64,000 nucleotides of DNA, taken from Streptococcus mitis (GTDB lineage Bacteria > Bacillota > Bacilli > Lactobacillales > Streptococcaceae). Each line of letters begins with the position of its first letter. Positions within the stretch are counted from its first letter, which is position 1. Location: NCBI RefSeq assembly GCF_023109105.1, contig NZ_JALDTZ010000009.1, positions 1-64,000 of the forward strand, written 5' to 3'. The notes beneath the pieces are model-generated. The model searched no databases, had not been told where the DNA came from, and saw only the letters and a list, made by a program, of their open reading frames with translations. Shown piece by piece: positions 40,005-48,831 of this stretch. A program made the position numbers and the translations under genes.

Positions 40005-40158
40005 GTCATTCTCGGACTATGGATGTAGATTCTACAGAAGTTAATGTAATGAAAAAAGCGATTGCATTTTATAAAGAGTTGTTTTAGCCAGAGATTAGAC
40101 GACAATGTGACAATTCACCTCTAATTATTGACATTTCAGGAAAAATCGCAGCAAAAAG
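40005..40158. other. Intergenic stretch with little recognisable content
   Basis: I see only a 22-codon open frame at 40019-40087 (MDVDSTEVNVMKKAIAFYKE...) with no ribosome site, possibly a gene remnant, and a stray TTGACA near 40130. No repeat or RNA is evident. Confidence 0.4.
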
Positions 40159-40187
40159 TGCACAACCTTCTTTAAATGTGCTATAAT
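40159..40187 (+). promoter_or_regulatory. Promoter of the SPFH gene
   Basis: TGCACA and TATAAT with a 17-bp spacer, with an extended -10 (TGC). Confidence 0.6.
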
Positions 40188-40218
40188 ACAGGAAAAAATA
40201 ATGATGGAGGTCACGATA

Positions 40219-41118
40219 ATGGCAACATTTTTGATGATTTTTGTGGTGGTTTGTGTGCTCCTATTGGTGATAGTCACACTGAGTACAGTTTATGTGGTTC
40301 GTCAGCAGTCGGTGGCGATTATTGAACGCTTTGGGAAATACCAAAAGGTTGCCAATAGCGGTATTCATATTCGCTTGCCTTTTGGGATTGACTCGATTGC
40401 AGCGCGGATTCAGTTGCGCTTGTTGCAAAGCGATATTGTGGTTGAGACTAAGACCAAGGATAATGTGTTCGTTATGATGAATGTGGCGACCCAGTATCGT
40501 GTCAATGAGCAGAGCGTGACAGATGCCTACTATAAACTCATGCGTCCAGAATCTCAGATTAAATCTTATATCGAAGACGCCCTTCGCTCTTCTGTTCCCA
40601 AATTAACCTTGGATGAATTGTTTGAGAAAAAAGATGAGATTGCCCTTGAAGTTCAACACCAAGTAGCAGAAGAAATGACTACTTACGGCTACATTATCGT
40701 GAAAACCTTGATTACTAAGGTGGAGCCAGATGCAGAAGTTAAGCAATCCATGAATGAAATTAATGCGGCGCAACGTAAGCGGGTTGCTGCGCAAGAATTG
40801 GCGGAAGCCGATAAGATTAAAATCGTCACTGCAGCTGAAGCCGAAGCAGAAAAAGACCGCCTTCATGGTGTGGGGATTGCCCAACAACGTAAGGCGATTG
40901 TGGATGGATTGGCAGAGTCTATCACCGAACTCAAGGAAGCCAATGTTGGCATGACAGAAGAGCAAATCATGTCCATCCTCTTGACCAACCAGTATTTGGA
41001 TACCTTGAATACCTTTGCCTCTAAAGGAAATCAAACCATCTTTTTACCAAATACACCAAATGGTGTAGATGATATCCGTACACAAATCTTGTCAGCCCTC
41101 CGTGCTGAGAAGAAATAA
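40219..41118 (+). CDS. SPFH/Band 7 (stomatin-like) membrane protein
   Basis: A 299-residue protein with one N-terminal membrane segment (MIFVVVCVLLLVIVTLSTVYVV) and an SPFH domain (VRQQSVAIIERFGKYQKVAN, then LPFGIDSIAARIQ). A long helical C-terminus (RKRVAAQELAEADKIKIVTA) supports oligomer formation. The family (QmcA/HflK-like) organises membrane microdomains; the partner is unknown. Start at 40219 has GGAGG ahead. Confidence 0.88.
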   Translation: MATFLMIFVVVCVLLLVIVTLSTVYVVRQQSVAIIERFGKYQKVANSGIHIRLPFGIDSIAARIQLRLLQSDIVVETKTKDNVFVMMNVATQYRVNEQSVTDAYYKLMRPESQIKSYIEDALRSSVPKLTLDELFEKKDEIALEVQHQVAEEMTTYGYIIVKTLITKVEPDAEVKQSMNEINAAQRKRVAAQELAEADKIKIVTAAEAEAEKDRLHGVGIAQQRKAIVDGLAESITELKEANVGMTEEQIMSILLTNQYLDTLNTFASKGNQTIFLPNTPNGVDDIRTQILSALRAEKK

Positions 41119-41124
41119 TAGACT

Positions 41125-41150
41125 AAAGAGCTTGGCAACAGGCTCTTTTT
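41125..41150 (+). terminator. Terminator of the SPFH gene, copy 1
   Basis: AAAGAGC-loop-GCTCTTTTT hairpin. The same 26 bp recurs at 41351-41376 beyond the BOX element. Confidence 0.8.
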
Positions 41151-41155
41151 ATCTT

Positions 41156-41350
41156 TACTCTTCGAAAATCTCTTCAAACCACGTCAGCGTCGCCTTGCCG
41201 TAGGTATGGTTACTGACTTCGTCAGTCTTATCTACAACCTCAAAACGGTGTTTTGAGCTGACTTCGTCAGTCTTATCTACAACCTCAAAACGGTGTTTTG
41301 AGCAGCCTGCGGCTAGTTTCCTAGTTTGCTCTTTGATTTTCATTGAGTAC
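41156..41350 (+). repeat. BOX element with two boxB modules
   Basis: Starts TACTCTTCGAAAATCTC, boxA includes CACGTCAGCGTCGCCTTGCC, then two copies of a TGACTTCGTCAG...GTGTTTTGAGC module, then boxC ending TTTCATTGAGTA. Layout is A-B-B-C. It is flanked by an exact 26-bp copy of the SPFH terminator on each side. Confidence 0.93.
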
Positions 41351-41376
41351 AAAGAGCTTGGCAACAGGCTCTTTTT
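41351..41376 (+). terminator. Terminator duplicate on the far side of the BOX element
   Basis: Identical to 41125-41150: AAAGAGC hairpin with a T run. Confidence 0.75.
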
Positions 41377-41464
41377 GCGTAGTCCTTGTAGCTTTGAGGA
41401 TTAAGATCCTTCTCCACAAATTATAGAATCTTTTCTGAGGATTTAGGGAGTGATGGAGGCAGTC

Positions 41465-41493
41465 TTGAAAGCGCTTTTGTTTTGTGCTATAGT
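41465..41493 (+). promoter_or_regulatory. Promoter of the GH2-GH29 operon with overlapping cre site
   Basis: TTGAAA (41465-41470) and TATAGT (41488-41493) have a 17-bp spacer. TGAAAGCGCTTTTG (41466-41479) matches the CcpA operator and covers the -35, so glucose repression is likely. Confidence 0.82.
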
Positions 41494-41528
41494 CAAGTAA
41501 ATCGAGTTGTTTAAAGAGGGATGCTCAT

Positions 41529-44500
41529 ATGAGAAGAGAAGAAATTTTACGAAGTCACTGGTTTTTTAGCCAAGAGGTGGGGAAAGAAGAGGCCTTGGCA
41601 CCGGATTTTCAGAGGGAAAATTGGCAGGCTATTCAAGTACCACATGACTGGAGTATTTACAATGATTTTGACCAGTATTCGCCAGCTCAAAATGAGGGTG
41701 GTCAGTTAAACGGGGGTCAAGCCTGGTACCGGACGCAGTTTTACTTGGAAGAAGATGCCAGTCTGGTTTCGGTGCGTTTGCTCTTTGATGGGGTTTACAT
41801 GAATGCCCCAGTCTATATCAATGGACAAGTGCTGGGCTATTATCCCAATGGCTATACACCTTTTTCTTATGATATCACGCCTTATCTAAGAAACGATGGG
41901 ACGGCCAACCAGCTTGCGGTTTTTGTTGAAAATCAGCAACCTAGCAGTCGTTGGTACTCTGGTAGCGGTATTTACCGAGAAGTAAAATTGTTGGTGACAG
42001 ATTCAGTTCATCTGGATTTGTATGGGATTAAGATAGAAAGTCCTAAGCTCGAGGAACAAAGAGATGGATGGGTAGAAACTCAGCTTGAAAGTAAGGTTTC
42101 AAATGATGGATCTCAATCCGTGTCGGTGTATTTGGAACAGAGTATCTGGTATGAGGGACAGCAGCTGTCAGACTGGCAGGCGACAGATTTTCTAGTAATT
42201 GATTCTGGAGAAAAACATCATTTCCAACAAGCCATATCAATTTTTCACCCTTTACTTTGGGATATTGATCATCCTCACCTTTACCAATTGAAGACTCGCC
42301 TTTACAAAAATGGCATTTTGGTTGATGAAGAAGAGGAGACCTTTGGTTATCGCTATATGGATTGGCAAGCGGATAAGGGCTTCTTTCTAAATGGTCGCTG
42401 GTTGAAGATTCATGGAGTTTGTCTGCACCATGACTACGGAGCGCTGGGAGCTGTGGAAAACAGGTCAGCTGCTGAGAGACGCTTATGCCAGATGAAGGAA
42501 ATGGGCGTCAATGCGATCCGGATCACCCATAATCCAGCTAGTAGTATCTTGCTAGATGTGGCGGCCAAAATGGGATTACTTATCCAAGAAGAAGCCTTTG
42601 ATACCTGGTATGGAGGCAAGAAAGAATATGACTATGGTCGCTTTTTTGAGGAAGAAGCGACTCACCCAGAAGCGAAAGCAGGCGATTTCTGGTCAGATTA
42701 CGATTTGCGCACCATGATTGAGCGTGGCAAGAACAATCCAGCTATCTTTATGTGGTCCTTGGGAAACGAAGTTAGTGAAGCAAATGGAGATGCTCATTCA
42801 TTGAAGACTATCAAACGCTTGCTAGGGAGGGTCAAGGAAGTGGATGATGGTCGTTTTGTGACCATGGGAATGGATCAATTCCGCTTTGGAGATGGTTCTG
42901 GAGGTCATGAAAAGATTGCTGATTTGCTGGATGTAGTGGGCTTGAATTACTCAGAAGACAATATTGATGGGATTCGCAAAAGACATCCCAATTGGCGACT
43001 TTATGGATCTGAAACCTCATCGGCCACCCGAACGCGTGACAGCTATTTTCGTCCAGATAAGGAATGGGTTGGGGATAATCGTCGCGTGAGGAATTTTGAA
43101 CAGTCAGACTATGGCAATGATCGGGTTCCTTGGGGGAAGACAGCGACGGCTTCTTGGATAGCAGATAGAAATCGACTAGACTACGCAGGTCAGTTTATCT
43201 GGACAGGAGTGGACTATATCGGTGAGCCGACTCCTTGGCACAACCAAAATGATACGCCTGTCAAGAGTTCCTATTTTGGGATCGTGGACACAGCAGGTAT
43301 TCCTAAAAATGACTATTATCTCTATCAAAGTCAGTGGTTGGACGTAAATCAGCATCCCATGGTTCATATCCTGCCCCATTGGAATTGGGAAATCCACAAG
43401 AGTTATCAACAAGTTGTGGATAAGTATGGGGATATCCCTGTTCGAGTGTATTCAAATGCTGGTTCTGTAGAGTTATTTCTCAATGGAAAATCCCAAGGTC
43501 TGAAAACCTTTCAGGAAAAATGGACTGCAGATGGTAGAAAATACCAAGAGGGAGAAGATTCTGACCAACTCTATCTCGAATGGCGTTTGGCTTATCAACC
43601 AGGAGAATTGCGTGCTGTGGCCTATAACTGTCAAGGTCAGATTGTGGCAGAAGATAGGGTAGTGACTGCAGGTAAGTCTGCTAAGATTGGGCTTCATGCC
43701 GAGAAAACACAGCTGGAGGCAGATGGGCAAGACCTCCTCTATCTCTATTTTGATGTATTGGACCAAGATGGAAATTGGGTGCCGAGTGCTTCCAATCAGT
43801 TTCATTTTGAAATTGAAGGACCAGCTCGCATTGTGGGTGTGGATAACGGCAGTCAGGCCAGTCGTGAACGTTATCAGGCTCAGAAAAATGGTCAGTTTAA
43901 GCGTAAAGCCTTTCATGGCAGAGGTGTCCTCTTGGTTCAGAGCTTGGATCAGGAAGGTCAAGTTAGAGTAAAAGCCAGTGCCAGAGGGCTAGAGCCAGCA
44001 AGTTTCGATTTCTTAGTGGGAGAGGCTTTGGCTTGCCATCCAGTGAAAAATCAGCTCTTGTTTGAGATTCGAGTGAACAAGCAGGCAGGTTTGCAAGAAG
44101 GAGATTCCCCAGCTATTGGACTTTATCCACAAACTGTGGATAACCCTGTGAACAAGGTGGGGAATAGTGAAGTGATTTGGGAGACGAGTGGTAGTTCCCA
44201 CGCTATTATCAAGCAGGGAGTGCTTCATTTCTTGTCCGCAGGCGACTTGGCTATTCGCGCCATTTATCAAGGGAAAACCTATCAAACTTACATGCAGGTG
44301 GCAGAAAATAGCTCACTAGGGCAGGCAGTTTCTGTACGACCACTTCGCTTGTATACAGATAAGGGGACTTATCCACAACTGCCATCTTCAGTCTTGGTGG
44401 ACTATGAGTCAGGCGGTGTAAGACGCGTCAAGGTTGTTTGGGAGGCAATTCCTAAAGAAGATTTGGAAAAATTTCATGAATTTACGGTATCTGGTCAGCT

Positions 44501-45317
44501 AGAGGGGCTGAATTTAAAGGTTTCGGCTCAGATTTGTGTCCAAGGGATTTGCGCTATTGAGCCTGAAAGGGTTTGGACGCTTGTCAAGGAAACCCCACAC
44601 TTACCAGACCGAGTCAAGCTAGTCTTATCGGATGGCAGACGAGATACGGCCAAGGTGACTTGGGATGAACTCGAACCCCAAGTCTATGCTCAGGTAGGAG
44701 AATGTGTGCTCACAGGACAAGTAGCGGGCTGTGAGTTGCCGGCAACAGTCACCATTCATGTGACAGATGCCAGTGTAGCTGGGGAAGTTATTTCCAATCA
44801 GTGGACAGGATCCAACCTGCCTCTGGTCTTTGCTTCCCACTCAGAGCCGAATCACCCAGCCTCTTACCTCAATGACAAGGTCATTGCTCGGAAAAAATCG
44901 ACAGCCAATACTTGGATTGCCAAGTCAGAGAAAGCCAGCGTCGGCATTCTTTTTGGAGATGCAGGGATTTTAAAACCTCGATTTGTGGATAACGTGACCT
45001 TGTATTATGTTGAGAATCAAGAATACGTGGCGGTGGAGCCTAGTTTTATTGATTATTACATAGGGAATGAGCCTGCCTTGCCTCGGACTCCAAATCATTT
45101 GGATAAGGAATCTCTGCTCAAGCAAGAGGAGAATTGGCGACCTGTATCAGCTATTAGAAAAGTGTCAAGCGACAAGGATGAAGAGCTTGGTTTTGAATTT
45201 GACAAGGTGGCGACCTATGCCCTTCGTCTTCGATTTGAAAACTTGGCAAGCTCTCTAGCGTTAACAGAATTGCAAGTACACGCCAAAAAAGTTAAGAAAA
45301 ATGTAGATAGGAAGTAG
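41529..45317 (+). CDS. Glycoside hydrolase family 2 beta-galactosidase
   Basis: A 1262-residue GH2 enzyme without signal peptide or cell-wall anchor, so probably intracellular. A sugar-binding jelly roll (1-170) and an Ig-like domain precede the TIM barrel (about 285-600), with the acid/base Glu in SLGNEVSE (about 413) and the nucleophile Glu in YGSETSSATR (about 495). Then come Ig-like/DUF4982-type domains and a galactose-binding-like C-terminus. Similarity to the BgaA catalytic part suggests galactosidase. GH29 starts 1 bp later. Confidence 0.85.
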   Translation: MRREEILRSHWFFSQEVGKEEALAPDFQRENWQAIQVPHDWSIYNDFDQYSPAQNEGGQLNGGQAWYRTQFYLEEDASLVSVRLLFDGVYMNAPVYINGQVLGYYPNGYTPFSYDITPYLRNDGTANQLAVFVENQQPSSRWYSGSGIYREVKLLVTDSVHLDLYGIKIESPKLEEQRDGWVETQLESKVSNDGSQSVSVYLEQSIWYEGQQLSDWQATDFLVIDSGEKHHFQQAISIFHPLLWDIDHPHLYQLKTRLYKNGILVDEEEETFGYRYMDWQADKGFFLNGRWLKIHGVCLHHDYGALGAVENRSAAERRLCQMKEMGVNAIRITHNPASSILLDVAAKMGLLIQEEAFDTWYGGKKEYDYGRFFEEEATHPEAKAGDFWSDYDLRTMIERGKNNPAIFMWSLGNEVSEANGDAHSLKTIKRLLGRVKEVDDGRFVTMGMDQFRFGDGSGGHEKIADLLDVVGLNYSEDNIDGIRKRHPNWRLYGSETSSATRTRDSYFRPDKEWVGDNRRVRNFEQSDYGNDRVPWGKTATASWIADRNRLDYAGQFIWTGVDYIGEPTPWHNQNDTPVKSSYFGIVDTAGIPKNDYYLYQSQWLDVNQHPMVHILPHWNWEIHKSYQQVVDKYGDIPVRVYSNAGSVELFLNGKSQGLKTFQEKWTADGRKYQEGEDSDQLYLEWRLAYQPGELRAVAYNCQGQIVAEDRVVTAGKSAKIGLHAEKTQLEADGQDLLYLYFDVLDQDGNWVPSASNQFHFEIEGPARIVGVDNGSQASRERYQAQKNGQFKRKAFHGRGVLLVQSLDQEGQVRVKASARGLEPASFDFLVGEALACHPVKNQLLFEIRVNKQAGLQEGDSPAIGLYPQTVDNPVNKVGNSEVIWETSGSSHAIIKQGVLHFLSAGDLAIRAIYQGKTYQTYMQVAENSSLGQAVSVRPLRLYTDKGTYPQLPSSVLVDYESGGVRRVKVVWEAIPKEDLEKFHEFTVSGQLEGLNLKVSAQICVQGICAIEPERVWTLVKETPHLPDRVKLVLSDGRRDTAKVTWDELEPQVYAQVGECVLTGQVAGCELPATVTIHVTDASVAGEVISNQWTGSNLPLVFASHSEPNHPASYLNDKVIARKKSTANTWIAKSEKASVGILFGDAGILKPRFVDNVTLYYVENQEYVAVEPSFIDYYIGNEPALPRTPNHLDKESLLKQEENWRPVSAIRKVSSDKDEELGFEFDKVATYALRLRFENLASSLALTELQVHAKKVKKNVDRK

Positions 45318-45318
45318 T

Positions 45319-47007
45319 ATGGTAAGAGAAATAAAACCGCATGGCCCCTTGCCTAGTCAGGCCCAGCTAGCTTATCTAGAGGATGAACTAGCAGCTTTTA
45401 TCCATTTTGGTCCCAATACCTTTTATGACCAGGAATGGGGGACAGGTCAGGAGGATCCTGAACGCTTTAACCCGACACAGCTAGATGCGCGTGAATGGGT
45501 TCGCGTGCTCAAGGAAACAGGCTTTAAAAAGTTGATTTTGGTGGTCAAGCACCACGATGGCTTTATCCTTTATCCGACAGCTCACACAGATTATTCGGTT
45601 AAGGCTAGTCCTTGGAGGAATGGAGAGGGGGACTTGCTCCTTGAAGTGTCCCAAGCTGCTACAGAATTTGATATGGATATGGGGGTCTACCTATCACCCT
45701 GGGATGCCCACAGTCCTCTCTATCATGTGGACCGAGAAGCGGACTACAATGCCTATTATCTGGATCAGCTGAAGGAAATCTTATCAAATCCTGCCTATGG
45801 AAATAGAGGAAAATTTGCTGAGGTGTGGATGGATGGTGCTAGAGGAGAGGGCGCTCAAAAGGTCAATTATGAATTTGAAAAATGGTTTGAAACCATTCGT
45901 GACCTGCAGGGCGATTGCTTGATTTTTTCAACAGAAGGCACCAGCATTCGCTGGATTGGCAATGAACGAGGGTATGCAGGTGATCCACTGTGGCAAAAGG
46001 TGAATCCTGACAAACTAGGAACAGAAGCAGAGCTGGACTATCTTCAACACGGAGATTCCTCGGGCACGATTTTTTCAATCGGTGAGGCAGATGTCTCCAT
46101 TCGGCCGGGTTGGTTCTACCATGAAGATCAGGATCCCAAATCTCTTGAGGAATTGGTCGAAATCTACTTTCACTCGGTGGGGCGAGGCGCCCCTCTCTTA
46201 CTCAATATTCCACCGAATCAAGATGGTCTCTTTGATGCAAAGGATATTGAACGACTTTATGAATTTGCGACCTATCGCAATGAGCTCTATAAAGAAGATT
46301 TGGCTCTGGGAGCTGAGGTATCTGGTCCTGCTTTTTCCGCAGACTTTGCTTGTCATCATCTAACAGATGGCTTTGAGACCAGCTCTTGGGCAAGCGGCGT
46401 AGGCTTGCCCATCCAGTTAGAACTCGATCTAGGATCTCCTAAAACTTTTGATGTAATTGAGTTAAGAGAAGATTTGAAGCTAGGGCAACGAATCGCTGCT
46501 TTTTATGTGCAAGTAGAGGTGGATGGTGTCTGGCAAGAATTTGGAATGGGCTTTACAGTTGGTCATAAGCGTCTCCTGCGAGGTCCGCTAGTAGAGGCAC
46601 AGAAGGTGCGCGTGATGATTACAGAGGCACAATCTATGCCTGTATTGACCAAGATTTCCCTCTATAAAACTCCTAGCTTATCAAAAAAAGAAGTTGTTCA
46701 GGGACTAGCATTTGCAGAAAAAAGTCTGGCTGTGACAAAGGGAGAGACTCTTCATTTTAGGATTGAACGTAGCGAAAGTAATACTCCTTTGGAGGCTAAG
46801 ATTTCGATTCAACCGGGGACAGGTGTCCATGGTGTCGCCTATCAGGACGAGATTCAAGTCCTTCAATTCCAAACTGGTGAAAGCAAAAAAGATTTGTGCC
46901 TACCAACCCTGTATTTTGCTGCTGATAAGACCTTGGATTTCTATCTGAATCTGACTGTTGATGGACAGTTGGTTGATCAAGTTCATATTTTAGTTGAAAC
47001 GAGATAA
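45319..47007 (+). CDS. Glycoside hydrolase family 29 alpha-L-fucosidase
   Basis: A 562-residue GH29 enzyme with no signal peptide. The catalytic barrel (about 10-330) contains FIHFGPNTFYDQEWGTG and the probable nucleophile Asp in EVWMDGARGEG (about 170), and a galactose-binding-like domain follows (about 330-460). It closely resembles the pneumococcal SP_2146-type alpha-1,3/4-fucosidase as I recall. It is in one operon with GH2 (1-bp gap); together they would trim fucosylated galactosides. The enzyme specificity is inferred. Confidence 0.88.
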   Translation: MVREIKPHGPLPSQAQLAYLEDELAAFIHFGPNTFYDQEWGTGQEDPERFNPTQLDAREWVRVLKETGFKKLILVVKHHDGFILYPTAHTDYSVKASPWRNGEGDLLLEVSQAATEFDMDMGVYLSPWDAHSPLYHVDREADYNAYYLDQLKEILSNPAYGNRGKFAEVWMDGARGEGAQKVNYEFEKWFETIRDLQGDCLIFSTEGTSIRWIGNERGYAGDPLWQKVNPDKLGTEAELDYLQHGDSSGTIFSIGEADVSIRPGWFYHEDQDPKSLEELVEIYFHSVGRGAPLLLNIPPNQDGLFDAKDIERLYEFATYRNELYKEDLALGAEVSGPAFSADFACHHLTDGFETSSWASGVGLPIQLELDLGSPKTFDVIELREDLKLGQRIAAFYVQVEVDGVWQEFGMGFTVGHKRLLRGPLVEAQKVRVMITEAQSMPVLTKISLYKTPSLSKKEVVQGLAFAEKSLAVTKGETLHFRIERSESNTPLEAKISIQPGTGVHGVAYQDEIQVLQFQTGESKKDLCLPTLYFAADKTLDFYLNLTVDGQLVDQVHILVETR

Positions 47008-47048
47008 CATATCTTTACAATTCATTTCCTTTTCGAATAAATAGATAG

Positions 47049-47077
47049 AGCCAGAGAATCTAACACTCTGGCTTTTG
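47049..47077 (+). terminator. Terminator of the GH2-GH29 operon
   Basis: AGCCAGAG...CTCTGGCT hairpin followed by TTTTG. Confidence 0.82.
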
Positions 47078-47107
47078 AAAATGTGTTATAATGAAAGGGG
47101 AGAAAGT

Positions 47108-48031
47108 ATGACTGTACGTCATCCGGGCATTAGCCCGACCAATGATTTGGTTGCTAAGAAAATCTTTAGCAATCCAGAAATCACTTGTCAATTTATCCGC
47201 GACATGCTGGACTTGCCAGCCAAAAATGTGACCATTTTGGAGGGAAGTAACATTCACGTCTTACCTTCCCTGCCTTACTCGGCGCAGGATTTTTACACTA
47301 GTATAGATGTTTTAGCTGAACTAGATAATGGCACTCAAGTTATCATCGAAATACAAGTCCATCATCAGAATTTTTTCATCAATCGTCTGTGGGCTTATTT
47401 ATGTAGTCAGGTCAATCAAAACCTAGAAAAAGTTCGCCAGCAAGAAGGCAATACACACCAGAGTTACAAGCACATCGCACCAGTTTATGCTATCGCAATT
47501 GTGGACAGCAATTACTTCCAAGATGACTTAGCCTTTCATAGTTTTAGTATGCGTGAGGACACAACAGGTGAGGTCTTAACCATCACAAACAATGGACAAG
47601 AAAACCATCTAGTCAAGATGGCATTCTTGGAACTAAAAAAATACAGAGAAACCAGCAAAGACGAGGTTCGTAAGCCCTGGTTGGAGTTTTTCGGGAACAA
47701 ACCTTTTACCCAAGAACCCGAGCGAGCCATCAGTCAAGCAGACCAACTGCTAGACTACAAGAGCTGGTCCGAGGAGGACAGGAAGATGTTTAGTCAACTA
47801 CGTATGCGAGAAGAACAAGCCTTGTTGGCACAGGACTATGCCTTGGAACAAGCTGAAGAAAAAGGCTTAGAACGTGGTCGTGCAGAAGGTATCGAACAGG
47901 GACTTGAACGAGGGAAAGTTGAAGGAAGAGTCTTTGCTTTCCTAGATATGGTTCACCAAGGTCTTCTGACTTCCGAGGTTGCTAGTCAGCAATTAGGTAT
48001 GACGGTCGCAGAGTTTGAAGCACTCTTATAA
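47108..48031 (+). CDS. Rpn-family recombination-promoting nuclease/transposase-like
   Basis: A 307-residue PD-(D/E)XK nuclease-family protein of the Rpn group. The N-terminal part has SIDVLAELDNGTQVIIEIQ, with D67, E81 and Q83 as likely catalytic residues. The C-terminus is a charged helical region (GLERGRAEGIEQGLERGKVEG) followed by FAFLDMVHQGLLTSEVASQ. The ATG at 47108 has GGGGAG ahead and an extended -10 (TGTTATAAT) upstream. Rpn proteins are DNases with roles in recombination and phage defence. It contains an internal start signal at 47786 and is followed by a duplicate of its C-terminus. Confidence 0.82.
   Translation: MTVRHPGISPTNDLVAKKIFSNPEITCQFIRDMLDLPAKNVTILEGSNIHVLPSLPYSAQDFYTSIDVLAELDNGTQVIIEIQVHHQNFFINRLWAYLCSQVNQNLEKVRQQEGNTHQSYKHIAPVYAIAIVDSNYFQDDLAFHSFSMREDTTGEVLTITNNGQENHLVKMAFLELKKYRETSKDEVRKPWLEFFGNKPFTQEPERAISQADQLLDYKSWSEEDRKMFSQLRMREEQALLAQDYALEQAEEKGLERGRAEGIEQGLERGKVEGRVFAFLDMVHQGLLTSEVASQQLGMTVAEFEALL
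47786..48031 (+). other. Internal in-frame start giving the C-terminal Rpn segment
   Basis: A GAGGAGG site (47771-47777) lies 8 nt before an in-frame ATG (47786) within the rpn gene and would give an 81-residue protein starting MFSQLRMREEQALL. Intragenic C-terminal Rpn proteins are reported as inhibitors of the full-length nuclease, so this is a candidate antitoxin. The start signal is visible; the function is inferred. Confidence 0.5.
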
Positions 48032-48045
48032 GACCATCACAAGTA

Positions 48046-48447
48046 ATGGCATTCTTGGAACTAAAAAAATACAGAGAAACCAGCAAAGACAAGATTCGCA
48101 AGCCCTGGTTGGAGTTTTTTGGCAACAAGCCCTTTACCCAAGAACCCGAGCGAGCCATCAGCCAAGCAGACCAACTGCTGGACTACAAGAGCTGGTCCGA
48201 GGAGGACAGGAAGATGTTTAGCCAACTACGTATGCGAGAAGAACAAGCCTTGTTAGCACAGGACTATGCTTTGGACACCGCTAGAGCCGAAGGTATTGAA
48301 CAAGGTTTAGAACGTGGTCTTGAATGCGGTCGAGTAGAAGGAAGAGTCTTTGCTTTCTTAGATATGGTTCGCCAAGGTCTTCTGACTTCGGAGGTTGCTA
48401 GCCAGCAATTGGGTATGACTGTCGTTGAGTTTGAGGCTTTACTATAA
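48046..48447 (+). pseudogene. Duplicated C-terminal fragment of the Rpn gene
   Basis: An open frame of 133 residues that repeats the end of the gene upstream: it begins MAFLELKKYRETSKDKIRKP as at 47618 and ends FEALL. Changes cluster in the charged repeat (DTARAEGIEQGLERGLECGR). No ribosome site precedes 48046. The GAGGAGG-ATG signal is kept (48199-48205 and 48214), giving a possible 77-residue product. It could be a free-standing inhibitor, a silent recombination cassette, or debris. Confidence 0.65.
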
Positions 48448-48494
48448 ATGAGAATGGGGACATGTTATCGAATTAGATAGCATGTTTTATTTTG

Positions 48495-48631
48495 TACTCT
48501 TCGAAAATCTCTTCAAACCACGTCAGCTTCGCCTTGCCGTAGGTATGGTGTTCTATCCACAACTTCAAAACACTGTTTTGAGCAGCCTGCGGCTAGCTTT
48601 CTAGTATGTTCTTTGATTTTCATTGAATATT
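48495..48631 (+). repeat. BOX element (boxA-boxC, short B-like part)
   Basis: TACTCTTCGAAAATCTC, then CACGTCAGCTTCGCCTTGCC, a shortened B-like part with CACTGTTTTGAGC and a boxC end TTTCATTGAATAT. It follows the Rpn duplicate. Confidence 0.88.
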
Positions 48632-48813
48632 GGGCTAATAGTCAATTCTTGTTTTTAAACTCACTTGAATTATAATTATATATATGTAAAACCTTCTATA
48701 ATATAAGTATAAATCGCACTAAAACACAACAGTATAATATGGCGATTAAATATATATCCAAGCGTAAAAAAATGCAAAAGCAAACTGTCTGAAAATCCCC
48801 TACTTTATCAAAA
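48632..48813 (+). other. AT-rich region before the surface protein
   Basis: A low-GC stretch with several TATAAT-like words (for example 48697-48702) but no convincing -35, no clear ribosome site and no gene. The promoter of the surface protein must lie here. Confidence 0.4.
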
Positions 48814-48816
48814 ATG

Positions 48817-48831
48817 TTTTTTTTTTTTTTT
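48817..48831 (+). repeat. 15-T homopolymer at the surface protein start
   Basis: A run of 15 T sits between an ATG (48814-48816) and the YSIRK-protein reading frame. With 15 T the ATG reads into a stop (TAG) after nine codons; with 14 or 17 T it would enter the surface-protein frame. Slipped-strand phase variation is possible, as is a sequencing error. Confidence 0.8.

Noticed and set aside
40019..40087. 22-codon open frame MDVDSTEVNVMKKAIAFYKE...
   Set aside because: No ribosome site, no recognisable family, and the surrounding frame is broken. It may be a remnant only.
47032..47039. TTCGAATA, matching TNCGAATA of competence boxes, upstream of the Rpn gene
   Set aside because: A strong terminator (47049-47077) lies between it and the gene, so it could only give a very short transcript. 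The Rpn gene has its own extended -10.
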